64,000 bases of DNA, taken from the NCBI GenBank assembly GCA_937773555.1, contig CALJVT010000002.1, forward strand, positions 122,501-186,500, given 5' to 3'. A program made the translations under genes and the position numbers. Below are positions 9,186-17,986 of the stretch, piece after piece (position 1 is the stretch's first letter; the number at the start of each line of letters is the position of its first letter). The stretch is from an uncultured Pseudomonadales bacterium (lineage in GTDB: Bacteria > Pseudomonadota > Gammaproteobacteria > Pseudomonadales > Balneatricaceae). The notes under the pieces are model-generated. The model made no database searches, was not told where the DNA came from, and was given only the letters and a program-made list of their open reading frames with translations.

Positions 9186-10163
9186 ATGGCCGTATACACA
9201 CACCTTACCAATGCCCAAATTAGCACTTACATCGCACCATTTAACTTAGGTGACTTGTTGGGCTTTAAAGGCATTAGCGGCGGTATTGAAAATACTAATT
9301 ATTTTGTCACCACGCAAACAAAAGGTCAGCCACAACAGGATTTTGTGCTCACCCTATTTGAAGATCTGAGTTACGACGAAATGCCCTATTTTGTTGATCT
9401 AACAGACCACTTGGTGATCAACAATGTAACCGTACCTGCCCCGGTGCGGGACAATAATGGCATAGCCTTGAGCTTATTAGCTAATAAGCCAGCGCTATTG
9501 TTTCCACGTTTTGCAGGCGACCATCTAGCGCGCTCAGAGATTGGCACAAATGAATGCGCCATTATGGGGCGTGAGCTAGCTCGTTTACATGTGGCTGGCC
9601 AAGGGTTTACCACGTTGCGCCATAGCCATCGTGGGCAAAACTGGTGGAACGAATTAGGTCCACGAGCGGCTCAATGCATAGATGGTGCAGACGCAACGAT
9701 GCTGATGATGGCCATTGGCCAGTATGATGCGATGCAAACCCAGCAACCAGACTTACCAAGGGGTGTGGTGCATGGTGATTTATTTCATGACAACGCACTC
9801 TTTAACCATGGCCAACTTAGCGCTACTATCGACCTTTACAACGCCAGTAACGACTATCTATTATTTGATGTGGCTATTACAGTGAATGACTGGTGCATCG
9901 CACCAGATGGCAGTATTGACGCGAACCTATATGACGCCTTTTTACAGGCCTATGCAAACGTACGTGCATTTAATAGTGCAGAACACCAGTATTGGAACGC
10001 CATGCTAGTTGCCGCAGCCATGCGTTTTTGGTTATCTCGCTTAGAAACCTTCCATAGCTTAGACTCCCATCAGCGCGAGGAAGGCGTTACTGTACTTAAA
10101 GACCCAGATGTATTTAAAGATATTTTAAGCCATCGCATGCAACAGCTTCATCAGCTGCCCTAG
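9186..10163 (+). CDS. thrB: Homoserine kinase (ThrB, aminoglycoside-phosphotransferase fold)
   Basis: This enzyme phosphorylates homoserine in threonine synthesis. The 325-residue protein belongs to the APH/choline-kinase-like homoserine kinases used by Pseudomonas, not the GHMP type of E. coli. It has the N-terminal GISGGIENTNYFV loop, the Brenner-type catalytic motif GVVHGDLFHDNALF and a downstream acidic metal site (ATIDLYNASN, where most homologues have DFY). Location beside polA matches Pseudomonas. It converges on znuA with a 24-bp gap. Confidence 0.88.
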   Translation: MAVYTHLTNAQISTYIAPFNLGDLLGFKGISGGIENTNYFVTTQTKGQPQQDFVLTLFEDLSYDEMPYFVDLTDHLVINNVTVPAPVRDNNGIALSLLANKPALLFPRFAGDHLARSEIGTNECAIMGRELARLHVAGQGFTTLRHSHRGQNWWNELGPRAAQCIDGADATMLMMAIGQYDAMQTQQPDLPRGVVHGDLFHDNALFNHGQLSATIDLYNASNDYLLFDVAITVNDWCIAPDGSIDANLYDAFLQAYANVRAFNSAEHQYWNAMLVAAAMRFWLSRLETFHSLDSHQREEGVTVLKDPDVFKDILSHRMQQLHQLP

Positions 10164-10187
10164 CGGCTCTGGATAAAGGCATTATCC

Positions 10188-11000
10188 TCACACTTTGCCG
10201 CAGCTTAGTATGGCCTGCTGAAGTTGAGTGATATAGCCTATGATTGAGGTACTGTTGGCAGCTAAAATATCAATAGCGACTCGCTTTATACTTGGCTTTA
10301 GCACAGCATTCACAAGCTTAGGCCTCACCTCATGGTCTATAAGGATACAGGCTACTTTTTGCTCGTTAGCAAGCTGCTCAATCATAGCCAATTGCTTGGC
10401 TCCTGGTGGTTGGTCATCAGCGTTGGTAAAACTAGCGAGATGGGTAAGCCCAAAATACGCCTCAAAACCTCCTATACCATCATGATAAACTAAATAGCCT
10501 TGGTTTTTTTCTTGCAATGAGCGGCGATGAAAAAAGAGCTCTTCATGTAGATTATTCATCTGTTGCACCCAGGTTTTACTACTCCATGGTTTATTCAGGT
10601 GTTGGCTTAGTTGTTGTAACCCTTGCAACAGATACTCAGGACTGGTCCAGGGGTGCTCTCCATACTTTAAGGCGGAGCGCCCTCGATTAATAATAAATTG
10701 TTTATGTTTAGGTATATGCAACATTACCTTAGCCAAATAGGGCTCTAACTCAGGCCCCAGCCAAACCACAAGTTCAGCCTTTTGCAAACGACGAATATGA
10801 CTAGGTTTTAGGCTAAAATCATGGGGAGAAACATTAGCGGGTAATAAAGGCACAAAGGTCTCTCCTGCCACCTCTTTGATCACAAGGGAAAGGGCATGGG
10901 TACTCGGTAATACTGTTACTGCAGCTGATGCGATAGCACTCACACTCGACAATGCACAAAACAGCCACATTCGTGAAATAAATCGAACAGACACGAGCAT
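10188..11000 (-). CDS. znuA: Zinc ABC transporter substrate-binding protein ZnuA
   Basis: ZnuA captures periplasmic zinc for the ZnuBC transporter. The 270-residue precursor has a signal peptide ending near ASA-AV (residue 27). Likely zinc ligands are the histidines in SPHDFSLKPS, GEHPWTSPE and VYHDGIGGF, plus an acidic or His residue in the last lobe (LIDHEVRP). The His/Asp-rich loop common in proteobacterial ZnuA proteins is absent, and the protein is shorter than E. coli ZnuA (about 310). It is divergent from zur with a Zur operator between. AAGG lies 8 bases before the start. Confidence 0.88.
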   Translation of the reverse strand: MLVSVRFISRMWLFCALSSVSAIASAAVTVLPSTHALSLVIKEVAGETFVPLLPANVSPHDFSLKPSHIRRLQKAELVVWLGPELEPYLAKVMLHIPKHKQFIINRGRSALKYGEHPWTSPEYLLQGLQQLSQHLNKPWSSKTWVQQMNNLHEELFFHRRSLQEKNQGYLVYHDGIGGFEAYFGLTHLASFTNADDQPPGAKQLAMIEQLANEQKVACILIDHEVRPKLVNAVLKPSIKRVAIDILAANSTSIIGYITQLQQAILSCGKV

Positions 11001-11047
11001 ACAATTGGCCTTTAAGAATAAAGTTTTAGGAATTTTAGGAAATGTTA

Positions 11048-11062
11048 TGTAATATTATAACA
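11048..11062. promoter_or_regulatory. Zur operator between znuA and zur
   Basis: TGTAATATTATAACA is a near-perfect palindrome matching the Zur box core TGTTATAnTATAACA at all but one base, with an extra half site (TGTTAT) on its left. It lies between the divergent znuA and zur-znuCB genes, so one site can control both arms. It also rules out the ATG at 11042 as the zur start, since the operator would be within the gene. Confidence 0.8.
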
Positions 11063-11086
11063 CCGTCAACTGACCAAGGCCATCCA

Positions 11087-11584
11087 ATGAAAGCCAGTGC
11101 ATTTTCTCCCCACGATCATAGTCGCTGCATTACTAGCGCTATTGGCCATGCTAAAAGCCTATGCGCTGACCGGGGTGTGAAGCTCACTCCTGTCCGCCAA
11201 AGAGTGTTGGAACTAGTATGGCAGAGCCATCAACCTATCGGGGCCTATGAATTGTTAGCCAGTTTAGCCAAAGAAGGCTTTAATTCGGCGCCACCTACAG
11301 TGTACCGTGCCCTTGAGTTTTTAAGTGGTCAAGGCTTGTTACATAAACTAGAAAGTATTAACGCTTATGTGGGCTGCTGTAATCCAGATAAGCCACATGA
11401 AGGGCATTTTCTGCTCTGCCAAGATTGCCATCAAGCCCAGGAGCTAGACAGTCAATATATTAACTTAGCCCTTAAGGTGAGTGCTGATCAGCATGGTTTT
11501 AAAATACAACGACACACCATTGAAATCGTCGGCACCTGCCAAGGGTGCTTGGACCAATCCAAAGCCTTGGAGCCCAAACCGTGA
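11087..11584 (+). CDS. zur: Zinc uptake regulator Zur (Fur family)
   Basis: Zur represses zinc uptake when zinc is abundant. The product, about 165 residues, has a winged-helix DNA-binding domain (LTPVRQRVLELV, PPTVYRALEFL) and a dimerisation/metal domain with HEGHFLLCQDC and a C-terminal CQGC pair forming the structural zinc site. The start at 11087 has AAGG 7 bases upstream and lies outside the Zur operator. The stop overlaps the znuC start by 4 bp (GTGA), so zur-znuC-znuB are translationally coupled. Confidence 0.92.
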   Translation: MKASAFSPHDHSRCITSAIGHAKSLCADRGVKLTPVRQRVLELVWQSHQPIGAYELLASLAKEGFNSAPPTVYRALEFLSGQGLLHKLESINAYVGCCNPDKPHEGHFLLCQDCHQAQELDSQYINLALKVSADQHGFKIQRHTIEIVGTCQGCLDQSKALEPKP

Positions 11585-12360
11585 GTGAGGTTTTACTTTC
11601 AGCCACGGACCTAGGCGTAAAACGTGGTAACAGGTGGCTCATTAAAGGGGTGGATATATCTTTAGAAGCAGGACAGATTACTACCGTTATTGGCCCAAAC
11701 GGTGCTGGAAAATCCACTTTAGTTCGTAGCTTATTGAACTTAATTAAAACCACTAGTGGAGACATTACCACCATAAAAGGATTACGCATTGGCTACATGC
11801 CTCAGAAATTAAAATTAGAAGACACGCTGCCCCTTACAGTGGCACGCTTTTTGGATTTAGGTCGCCACAAGCAACATCAGCTTAGCCCACAGCTATGGCA
11901 CGATCTGCTCCATGAGTGTCGCGCTGAAAAACTTCTTAATCGCCCAATGCAGGAGCTTTCTGGGGGTGAGACGCAAAGAATCTTATTATTACGGGCCCTA
12001 CTCCGTAAACCCCACTTACTGGTATTAGATGAGCCTGTGCAAGGTGTCGACGTGACCGGGCAAGTGTCTTTGTATAACCTTATTGGCCAGGTACGGAACA
12101 TCTTAGGCTGCGGTATCCTAATGGTCTCCCACGACTTGCACCTAGTCATGGCAGCAACAGATCAGGTAATTTGTCTAAACCAACATATTTGTTGTTCAGG
12201 GCATCCTGAACAAGTCAGTCAAGATCCTGCATTTACAGATTTATTTGGCCCCCAAGGCGCAGGTAACCTAGCCTTGTATAACCATCAACACAATCACCAC
12301 CACACCAGCCATGGCGACATTATTGCAGGCGAACATCACGAGGGCTGTGACCATGGCTAA
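11581..12360 (+). CDS. znuC: Zinc ABC transporter ATP-binding protein ZnuC
   Basis: ZnuC is the ATPase of the zinc importer. It has Walker A GPNGAGKST, a Q-loop in GYMPQKL, signature LSGGETQR, Walker B LLVLDEPVQG and the H-loop (SHDLH). The C-terminus is histidine-rich (many His in the last 30 residues), possibly a zinc sensor or chaperone region. The GTG at 11581 overlaps the zur stop and has GGAG upstream; a TTG 36 bases earlier lies inside zur and is less likely. Confidence 0.93.
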   Translation: MSEVLLSATDLGVKRGNRWLIKGVDISLEAGQITTVIGPNGAGKSTLVRSLLNLIKTTSGDITTIKGLRIGYMPQKLKLEDTLPLTVARFLDLGRHKQHQLSPQLWHDLLHECRAEKLLNRPMQELSGGETQRILLLRALLRKPHLLVLDEPVQGVDVTGQVSLYNLIGQVRNILGCGILMVSHDLHLVMAATDQVICLNQHICCSGHPEQVSQDPAFTDLFGPQGAGNLALYNHQHNHHHTSHGDIIAGEHHEGCDHG

Positions 12361-13147
12361 TTTTTTATTATGGGCTTGGCTAGGTGGGTTAATGATTGCT
12401 GCAGTAGCCGGGCCTTTAGGCTCTTTTATGGTTTGGCGACGGATGGCCTATTTTGGAGATACTCTTGCACATGCAGCACTGTTAGGCGTTGCCTTAGGTT
12501 TATTGTTGCAAGTTAATATTAGCCTAGCAGTGGTATTAGTGTGTTTGTTATTAGCCCTATTACTTAGCACCTTAGTGCATAAGCGCATTATTGCAACAGA
12601 TACCTTGTTGGGTATCCTCTCCCATGCAAGCTTATCGCTGGGGCTTGTAAGCTTGAGCCTTTTTGATCATCAAAGTATTGATTTAATGGGGTTTTTATTT
12701 GGTGATTTGCTAGCTATTGGACAACATGATCTGCTTTGGATCGCCCTAGCTTGTTGCCTAGTCTTAGTCATATTAGTAAGTATTTGGACGCCTTTATTGT
12801 CCATTACAGTGAACGAAGAATTAGCTCAGGTTGAGGGTATTAATGTGGCTTGGATGCGTACCTTACTGATGCTGTTAGTGGCAGTGGTGATCGCGGTGGC
12901 AATGAAGGTGGTTGGGGTATTACTCATTACTTCACTGCTAATTATACCTGCTGCTGCCGCTCGTCGCTTGTCCAGCTCTCCAGAGCAAATGGCGTTGCTT
13001 GCCAGTTTACTTGGCATGTTAGCTGTAACTGGGGGGTTGGCTTTATCTTGGTTCTATGACACCCCTGCCGGCCCATCTGTAGTAGTGATTGCCAGCACCT
13101 TGTTCTTTTTGTTGTTTAGCTTCCCACGCTCATTTCGTCTGTCTTGA
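12353..13147 (+). CDS. znuB: Zinc ABC transporter permease ZnuB
   Basis: ZnuB is the membrane channel of the zinc importer, with about eight hydrophobic helices. It belongs to the ABC-3 family, seen in the N-terminal block GPLGSFMVWRRMAYFGDTLAHAALLG and the later motif LLITSLLIIPAAAARR. The start at 12353 overlaps znuC by 8 bp and follows GAGGG. The product is about 264 residues, normal for the family. Confidence 0.93.
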   Translation: MANFLLWAWLGGLMIAAVAGPLGSFMVWRRMAYFGDTLAHAALLGVALGLLLQVNISLAVVLVCLLLALLLSTLVHKRIIATDTLLGILSHASLSLGLVSLSLFDHQSIDLMGFLFGDLLAIGQHDLLWIALACCLVLVILVSIWTPLLSITVNEELAQVEGINVAWMRTLLMLLVAVVIAVAMKVVGVLLITSLLIIPAAAARRLSSSPEQMALLASLLGMLAVTGGLALSWFYDTPAGPSVVVIASTLFFLLFSFPRSFRLS

Positions 13148-13148
13148 T

Positions 13149-14498
13149 ATGGGAGAAACCAGCCAGCTGACCTACGCCCCAAAAGCAAAACACATGGGGC
13201 AGCTATGGCATCTGGCTTGGCCCCTAATTATTTCCAATATAAGCGTACCCTTGTTAGGCTTGGTGGACGCTGCCATTATGGGCCATCTAGATAAAGCCAG
13301 CTATTTAGGTGCAGTTGCCTTAGGCGGCACCTTGTTAACGTTTATCTACTGGGCTTTTGGTTTTTTACGTATGGGCACTGTAGGCCTTACAGCACAGGCC
13401 CATGGCGCTGGAAATAACCCACGCTTAATGCAGTTGTTGCTCATGCCAGGGGCTTTTGCTTTGGCTATTGGTGTAGCCATTATGGCATTGCAAAACTGGT
13501 TAATTCCACTGGGTGTATCCCTCATGGGTGCCAGCACTCAGGTCTCTGCTTTAGCCCAAGAGTATCTCACTATACGTATTTATAGCGCCCCAGCAGTGCT
13601 CATCACCTATGTGTGCCTGGGATGGTTGTTGGGCCGCCAGGATAGCCGTAGCCCTTTGGTTCTGCTAGTAGTCACTAACATGAGCAATATAGGCTTTAAC
13701 CTGCTATTTGTAATTGGTTTTGATATGACCAGTGCTGGTGTAGCCTGGGGTAGTTTGTTAGCAGATTATTGCGGTCTGATGTTGGCTTTACTTTTAGTTT
13801 GGCGTCACCTCACTCGACTTAATCAAACGTTCCACCTAGATTGGGATGCTTTTGCACCCCTAGCAAACCAGCTAATGCGTCTCAACAGTTATCTATTTGT
13901 GCGTACCTTAATGCTACTTTTTGCGTTTGCTTTTATCACCTCCCAAAGTGCCCGTATGGGAGATAGTGTATTGGCTGCAAACACACTTTTATTACAATAT
14001 GTTACCTTACTGGCTTATGCGTTGGATGGCTTTGCCTTTGCTATTGAAGCCGCCTGTGGTGAAGCTTTAGGGGCTAGAAAAAGGCGTCGTTTTTACCAGC
14101 TATGTAATGCTGCAGCTATTTACTCCATCATAGTATCTGCTGTCGCAACGGTTTTATTTTGGCTACTAAGCGATGTATTTATCAATATGTTAACGACTAT
14201 TGAAAGCGTACGAGACATCGCTAGCGACCATGCGGTATGGGTAATGTGGGTACCCATTATTAGTGTGTGGAGCTATCTGTGTGATGGCATTTTTGTAGGA
14301 GCTGCCCAAGCCCAAGCCATGTTTTACTCAGTGCTAGCCAGCTTGATTGCCCTGCTGCCTCTTTGGTACCTATTAGAACCTTGGGGTAATAATGGCTTAT
14401 GGTGGGCATTCTTAGGTTTTTGTGGCGTTAGGGCTATGGCTGCATTGGCTGGTTACTTATGGCTGAGCTACAAACAAGCGTGGTTTATCAACACCTAA
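13149..14498 (+). CDS. MATE family efflux transporter (DinF-like)
   Basis: This is a multidrug and toxin extrusion (MATE) transporter, about 449 residues, with twelve predicted helices in two halves and the DinF-branch opening LAWPLIISNISVPLLGLVDAAIMGHL. It probably exchanges organic cations for protons or sodium; the substrate is unknown. The ATG at 13149 is 2 bp after the znuB stop, so it may be transcribed with the zinc operon. Upstream in-frame codons are inside znuB and were not chosen. Confidence 0.88.
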   Translation: MGETSQLTYAPKAKHMGQLWHLAWPLIISNISVPLLGLVDAAIMGHLDKASYLGAVALGGTLLTFIYWAFGFLRMGTVGLTAQAHGAGNNPRLMQLLLMPGAFALAIGVAIMALQNWLIPLGVSLMGASTQVSALAQEYLTIRIYSAPAVLITYVCLGWLLGRQDSRSPLVLLVVTNMSNIGFNLLFVIGFDMTSAGVAWGSLLADYCGLMLALLLVWRHLTRLNQTFHLDWDAFAPLANQLMRLNSYLFVRTLMLLFAFAFITSQSARMGDSVLAANTLLLQYVTLLAYALDGFAFAIEAACGEALGARKRRRFYQLCNAAAIYSIIVSAVATVLFWLLSDVFINMLTTIESVRDIASDHAVWVMWVPIISVWSYLCDGIFVGAAQAQAMFYSVLASLIALLPLWYLLEPWGNNGLWWAFLGFCGVRAMAALAGYLWLSYKQAWFINT

Positions 14499-14518
14499 AA
14501 GCCTATATGTCACCTTAG

Positions 14519-14761
14519 CTACTGTAGTTTAAGAACTTGTGGCTCAACTTCTTGCACTGCAGTAGATTCGGTATGGTTAACCCGTGTAGTCATTTCCTGC
14601 CGAGTTGCCGCACTTTGTCCGATACGTTCTTCATGGCCGCAGGTAACGCAGTCTCTCAACTGCTCATCTGCCTCTCCATCCTCTGGGATATGGATACGAA
14701 CGCTATCTTGAGCACCACATTTTGGGCAGACAATGCCAGCAATAAACCTAACCTTCATCAC
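14519..14761 (-). CDS. yheV: YheV-family zinc-ribbon protein
   Basis: This small protein of about 80 residues has a zinc ribbon formed by CPKC and CVTC, spaced about 25 residues apart, and a polar C-terminal tail. It matches the YheV family, which has no established function. It overlaps the end of prlC by 14 bp, as in other gammaproteobacteria where yheV follows prlC. The start is either of two consecutive ATG codons (14761 or 14758). Confidence 0.8.
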   Translation of the reverse strand: MMKVRFIAGIVCPKCGAQDSVRIHIPEDGEADEQLRDCVTCGHEERIGQSAATRQEMTTRVNHTESTAVQEVEPQVLKLQ

Positions 14762-16832
14762 TGGCTCCTTGGCTTAACTTCTGATTGTCTGCGTGAGCCA
14801 ACCCTTTGTTGCGCATTAATGCGTCTACACTAGGTTCGCGCCCCATAAATTTGGTGAACAGAGCCATGGCGTCCCGACTGCCTCCTTGACCAGTTATATC
14901 CAGCCAAAGTGCTGCACCAGTGTTTGGGTTAAAAATACCCTCATCTTCAAATCGGCTAAAGACATCTGCAGCCAACACTTCTGCCCACAAGTAGCTGTAG
15001 TACCCGGATGCATAGCCACCAGCAAAAATGTGAGCAAAGCCATGTTGAAAACGATTCCACTCTGGTGCTTTTACAACTGCTACTTCTTTGCGCACAGCAT
15101 TCAACACTGATTGTATGGGTTGGGGCGCAACTGGGTTGTAGTTCATATGTAATCGCAAATCAAATAAGGCAAATTCTAGTTGCCGCATGACAAACATGCC
15201 CGCTTGAAAGTTTTTTGCTGCTAACATTTTTTGCAATAAGTCTTCTGGCAAGCCATTGCCTGTTTGGTAGTGCTTAGCAAACAAACGTAATGACTCTTCC
15301 TGCCAACACCAGTTTTCTAATAGTTGGCTGGGTAATTCCACTGCGTCCCATGCCACACCATTGATGCCAGCAACACCTGCAACGTCAATGTTGGTCATCA
15401 TATGATGTAAGCCATGGCCAAATTCATGGAACAAGGTGGTGGCTTCACCATGGGTCAGTAAAGCTGGCTTGCCCCCCAGTGGGGGTGCAAAGTTACATAC
15501 TAGGTAAGCTACAGGTAGTTGTAGTTCACCGTTGGCTTTAAACTGGCGGTTACGGCATTCATCCATCCATGCACCACCACGTTTATGCTCTCGTGCATAA
15601 AGATCAAAATAAAAATAACCAATGGCTTTACCTGCATGAGCCACTTTATAAAAACCTACATCTTGGTGCCAAGTACTCACCCCTGTGCAGGGCGTCACTT
15701 CAATGCCATAAATACGTTTAACAACATCAAATAACCCGGCCTGCACTTGTGGTAATGCAAAATAAGGCTTGAGCTCTTCTTGGGATAAGTGGTAGCGGTT
15801 TTGACGCAGTTTTTCACTGTAATAAGCTACATCCCATGCTGCCATTGGCGTGGGCCCACCTGACTCGGTGGCGAATTTTTGTAACTGTTGCATGTCTGCT
15901 TCAGCTTGTGGTTTACACCCTTTTGCGAGGTCTGATAAAAACATTTCAACTGCTCGCCCAGAGTCTGCCATTTTGGTAGCGACCGAATAATCTGCATAGT
16001 GATCAAACCCTACAAGATTAGCCACCTTATGCCGTAAACCTATCAGCTCTTGCATCACCTGAGTATTATCAAACTGCCCACCATAGGGCCCTTGATCAGA
16101 CGCTCGAGTATTGAAGGCTTGATATATTTCTTGCCTAAGGTCACTTTTCTCTGCAAAGGTCATGACTGAGTGATAACAAGAAAAATCTAGTTTTAACAGA
16201 TACCCATCTAAGCCCTTAGATTTAGCTGTTTCCTGAGCCTGCTGCAAGGCCGATTCAGGCAGTCCGAGTAAGTGCTTACTATTTTTTATATGCTTGCTCC
16301 AAGCTTCTGTAGCATCCATTAGGTGATTTGAAAACCGTGTGGAAAGCTCCGCCATCTGTTGTTTTAGCTGGCCATACTCTTTTTGCTTTTGCGGGTTTAA
16401 TGCTACTCCAGCTAGCTTGAAATCTCTTATTTGAAGTTTCACAAACTGCTGCTTTGATTGGCTTAGCTGGTTAAAGTCATCACTCTTTAACAGGTCCACA
16501 AAAGCCAAATACAGCGCCTTATTTTGCCCCATCTGTGTGGCATAGGCGGTCAGTTTTGGCAGACACTCATCAAAAGCTGCTCTTATATCATCTCTATTAC
16601 TTACCCCATGTAAATGGCTTAGCGGCCCCCACAGCTGATCAACTTCATCACCCAACTGTTCCAAGGCTGGTACCAACCGGTTATAGTTTGGGGTATCTTG
16701 GTTTTTTAACAGTTGTTCAATAGCCTGCTGGTTGTTTATTAGCTTCTTATCTAATTTTGCAGCCAACCCGGTCGGGTCCATTGAAGCAAAGTCTGGCAGT
16801 AGTAATACATCTTGTAAGGAAGGAAAGGTCAT
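14748..16832 (-). CDS. prlC: Oligopeptidase A
   Basis: This is a cytoplasmic M3-family zinc metallopeptidase that degrades oligopeptides such as cleaved signal peptides. The 694-residue protein has the zinc motif HEFGHGLHH and a downstream Glu ligand in a helix (WDAVELPSQLLENW). The C-terminal YYSYLWAEVLAADVFSRF block is typical of the family. It diverges from the carbonic anhydrase gene and is followed by yheV. Confidence 0.95.
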   Translation of the reverse strand: MTFPSLQDVLLLPDFASMDPTGLAAKLDKKLINNQQAIEQLLKNQDTPNYNRLVPALEQLGDEVDQLWGPLSHLHGVSNRDDIRAAFDECLPKLTAYATQMGQNKALYLAFVDLLKSDDFNQLSQSKQQFVKLQIRDFKLAGVALNPQKQKEYGQLKQQMAELSTRFSNHLMDATEAWSKHIKNSKHLLGLPESALQQAQETAKSKGLDGYLLKLDFSCYHSVMTFAEKSDLRQEIYQAFNTRASDQGPYGGQFDNTQVMQELIGLRHKVANLVGFDHYADYSVATKMADSGRAVEMFLSDLAKGCKPQAEADMQQLQKFATESGGPTPMAAWDVAYYSEKLRQNRYHLSQEELKPYFALPQVQAGLFDVVKRIYGIEVTPCTGVSTWHQDVGFYKVAHAGKAIGYFYFDLYAREHKRGGAWMDECRNRQFKANGELQLPVAYLVCNFAPPLGGKPALLTHGEATTLFHEFGHGLHHMMTNIDVAGVAGINGVAWDAVELPSQLLENWCWQEESLRLFAKHYQTGNGLPEDLLQKMLAAKNFQAGMFVMRQLEFALFDLRLHMNYNPVAPQPIQSVLNAVRKEVAVVKAPEWNRFQHGFAHIFAGGYASGYYSYLWAEVLAADVFSRFEDEGIFNPNTGAALWLDITGQGGSRDAMALFTKFMGREPSVDALMRNKGLAHADNQKLSQGASDEG

Positions 16833-16845
16833 AGTGGCTCATCGA

Positions 16846-16873
16846 TTGTTTTGTATCTTAGTGGGGTTATAAT
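16846..16873 (+). promoter_or_regulatory. Sigma-70 promoter of the carbonic anhydrase gene
   Basis: TTGTTT (16846-16851) and TATAAT (16868-16873) are spaced by 16 bases, 51 bp before the downstream ATG. Confidence 0.5.
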
Positions 16874-16923
16874 AGTGCCTCTTTTACTAATACCCAACGT
16901 TTTGCTGCAAATTAGGAACAACA

Positions 16924-17463
16924 ATGTCTATTCGACCCCTTAAACACGTCACCCCTCAGATTAATTCGAGTGCATTTGCAGACGCAGAGTGCATTATTAT
17001 AGGTGATGTTCATATTGGCGCAGACTCATCTATTTGGCCCTACAGCGTGGTCCGTGGCGATGTAAATCATATTCGAATTGGTCACTCTACCAGTATTCAA
17101 GATGGGTCAATTTTACATGTTACCCATAAAAGTGCTCACAACCCAGCAGGGCATCCATTAATTATCGGAGACCAGGTCACAGTGGGGCATCGTACTATAT
17201 TACATGGCTGCACCATCGGTAATCGAGTATTAGTCGGAATGGGCAGTACTATTATGGATGACGTAGTGGTGGATGACGATGTTATGATCGCCGCTAACAG
17301 CCTAGTTACCCCAGGTAAAAGGCTAGTGAGTGGCTTTTTATATGCCGGCAGCCCTGCAAGGCAAAAACGCCCCTTAACTGATGCTGAGCTCTCAAGCCTG
17401 ACCTATATGGCTAATAATTATGTAAATCTTAAAAATCAGTACTTAGCACAGGAAAACCCATGA
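16924..17463 (+). CDS. Gamma-class carbonic anhydrase family protein (YrdA-like)
   Basis: The 179-residue protein is a left-handed beta-helix of hexapeptide repeats that trimerises. Zinc-ligand histidines are visible in SILHVTHK and [10 protein letters not shown]. Family members include gamma carbonic anhydrases and the poorly understood YrdA, so activity is not certain. It overlaps the phosphoribosyltransferase gene by 4 bp (ATGA) and lies next to prlC as in Pseudomonas. Confidence 0.88.
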   Translation: MSIRPLKHVTPQINSSAFADAECIIIGDVHIGADSSIWPYSVVRGDVNHIRIGHSTSIQDGSILHVTHKSAHNPAGHPLIIGDQVTVGHRTILHGCTIGNRVLVGMGSTIMDDVVVDDDVMIAANSLVTPGKRLVSGFLYAGSPARQKRPLTDAELSSLTYMANNYVNLKNQYLAQENP

Positions 17464-17957
17464 GCAATCCATACCATAAAGACTACCCCATCTCTTGGGA
17501 AGAACTACACCGCAACGCCCGTGCCCTAGCTTGGCGCTTATTGGGTCAAGGGCCATGGGAGGGTATTATTGCCATCACCCGCGGAGGCCTAGTACCTGCG
17601 GCTATCATTGCCCGCGAGCTAGACATTCGCTTAATTGATACTATTTGTATTTCTAGCTATGGCCAGCTTGAGGCCGGTGTGGAGGCTAGCGATCAAGGCC
17701 AGCTTAAGTTACTAAAAGGTTTTGATGGTGACGGTGAGGGGTTTTTACTTATTGATGACCTTGTCGATACGGGCAAGACAGCAACAGCCGTGCGTGCCCT
17801 AGTCCCTAAAGCTACTTTTGCCACTGTGTATGCGAAGCCAGCTGGCAAACCCGCAGTAGATATGTACATTACGGAAGTAAGCCAAGACACTTGGATTCGT
17901 TTCCCGTGGGATATGGCGCACAGCTTTGCTACACCGATTGCAGACCTGCAAGACTAA
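17460..17957 (+). CDS. gpt: Xanthine/guanine phosphoribosyltransferase
   Basis: This is a purine salvage enzyme that joins xanthine or guanine to PRPP. The 165-residue protein has the [15 protein letters not shown] loop and the PRPP motif [13 protein letters not shown], with a C-terminal WIRFPWD motif that contacts the purine base, as in E. coli Gpt. It is coupled to the upstream carbonic anhydrase gene through an ATGA overlap. Confidence 0.9.
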   Translation: MSNPYHKDYPISWEELHRNARALAWRLLGQGPWEGIIAITRGGLVPAAIIARELDIRLIDTICISSYGQLEAGVEASDQGQLKLLKGFDGDGEGFLLIDDLVDTGKTATAVRALVPKATFATVYAKPAGKPAVDMYITEVSQDTWIRFPWDMAHSFATPIADLQD

Positions 17958-17986
17958 ACATCATGGCTTAGCCAACAGGAACCGCC

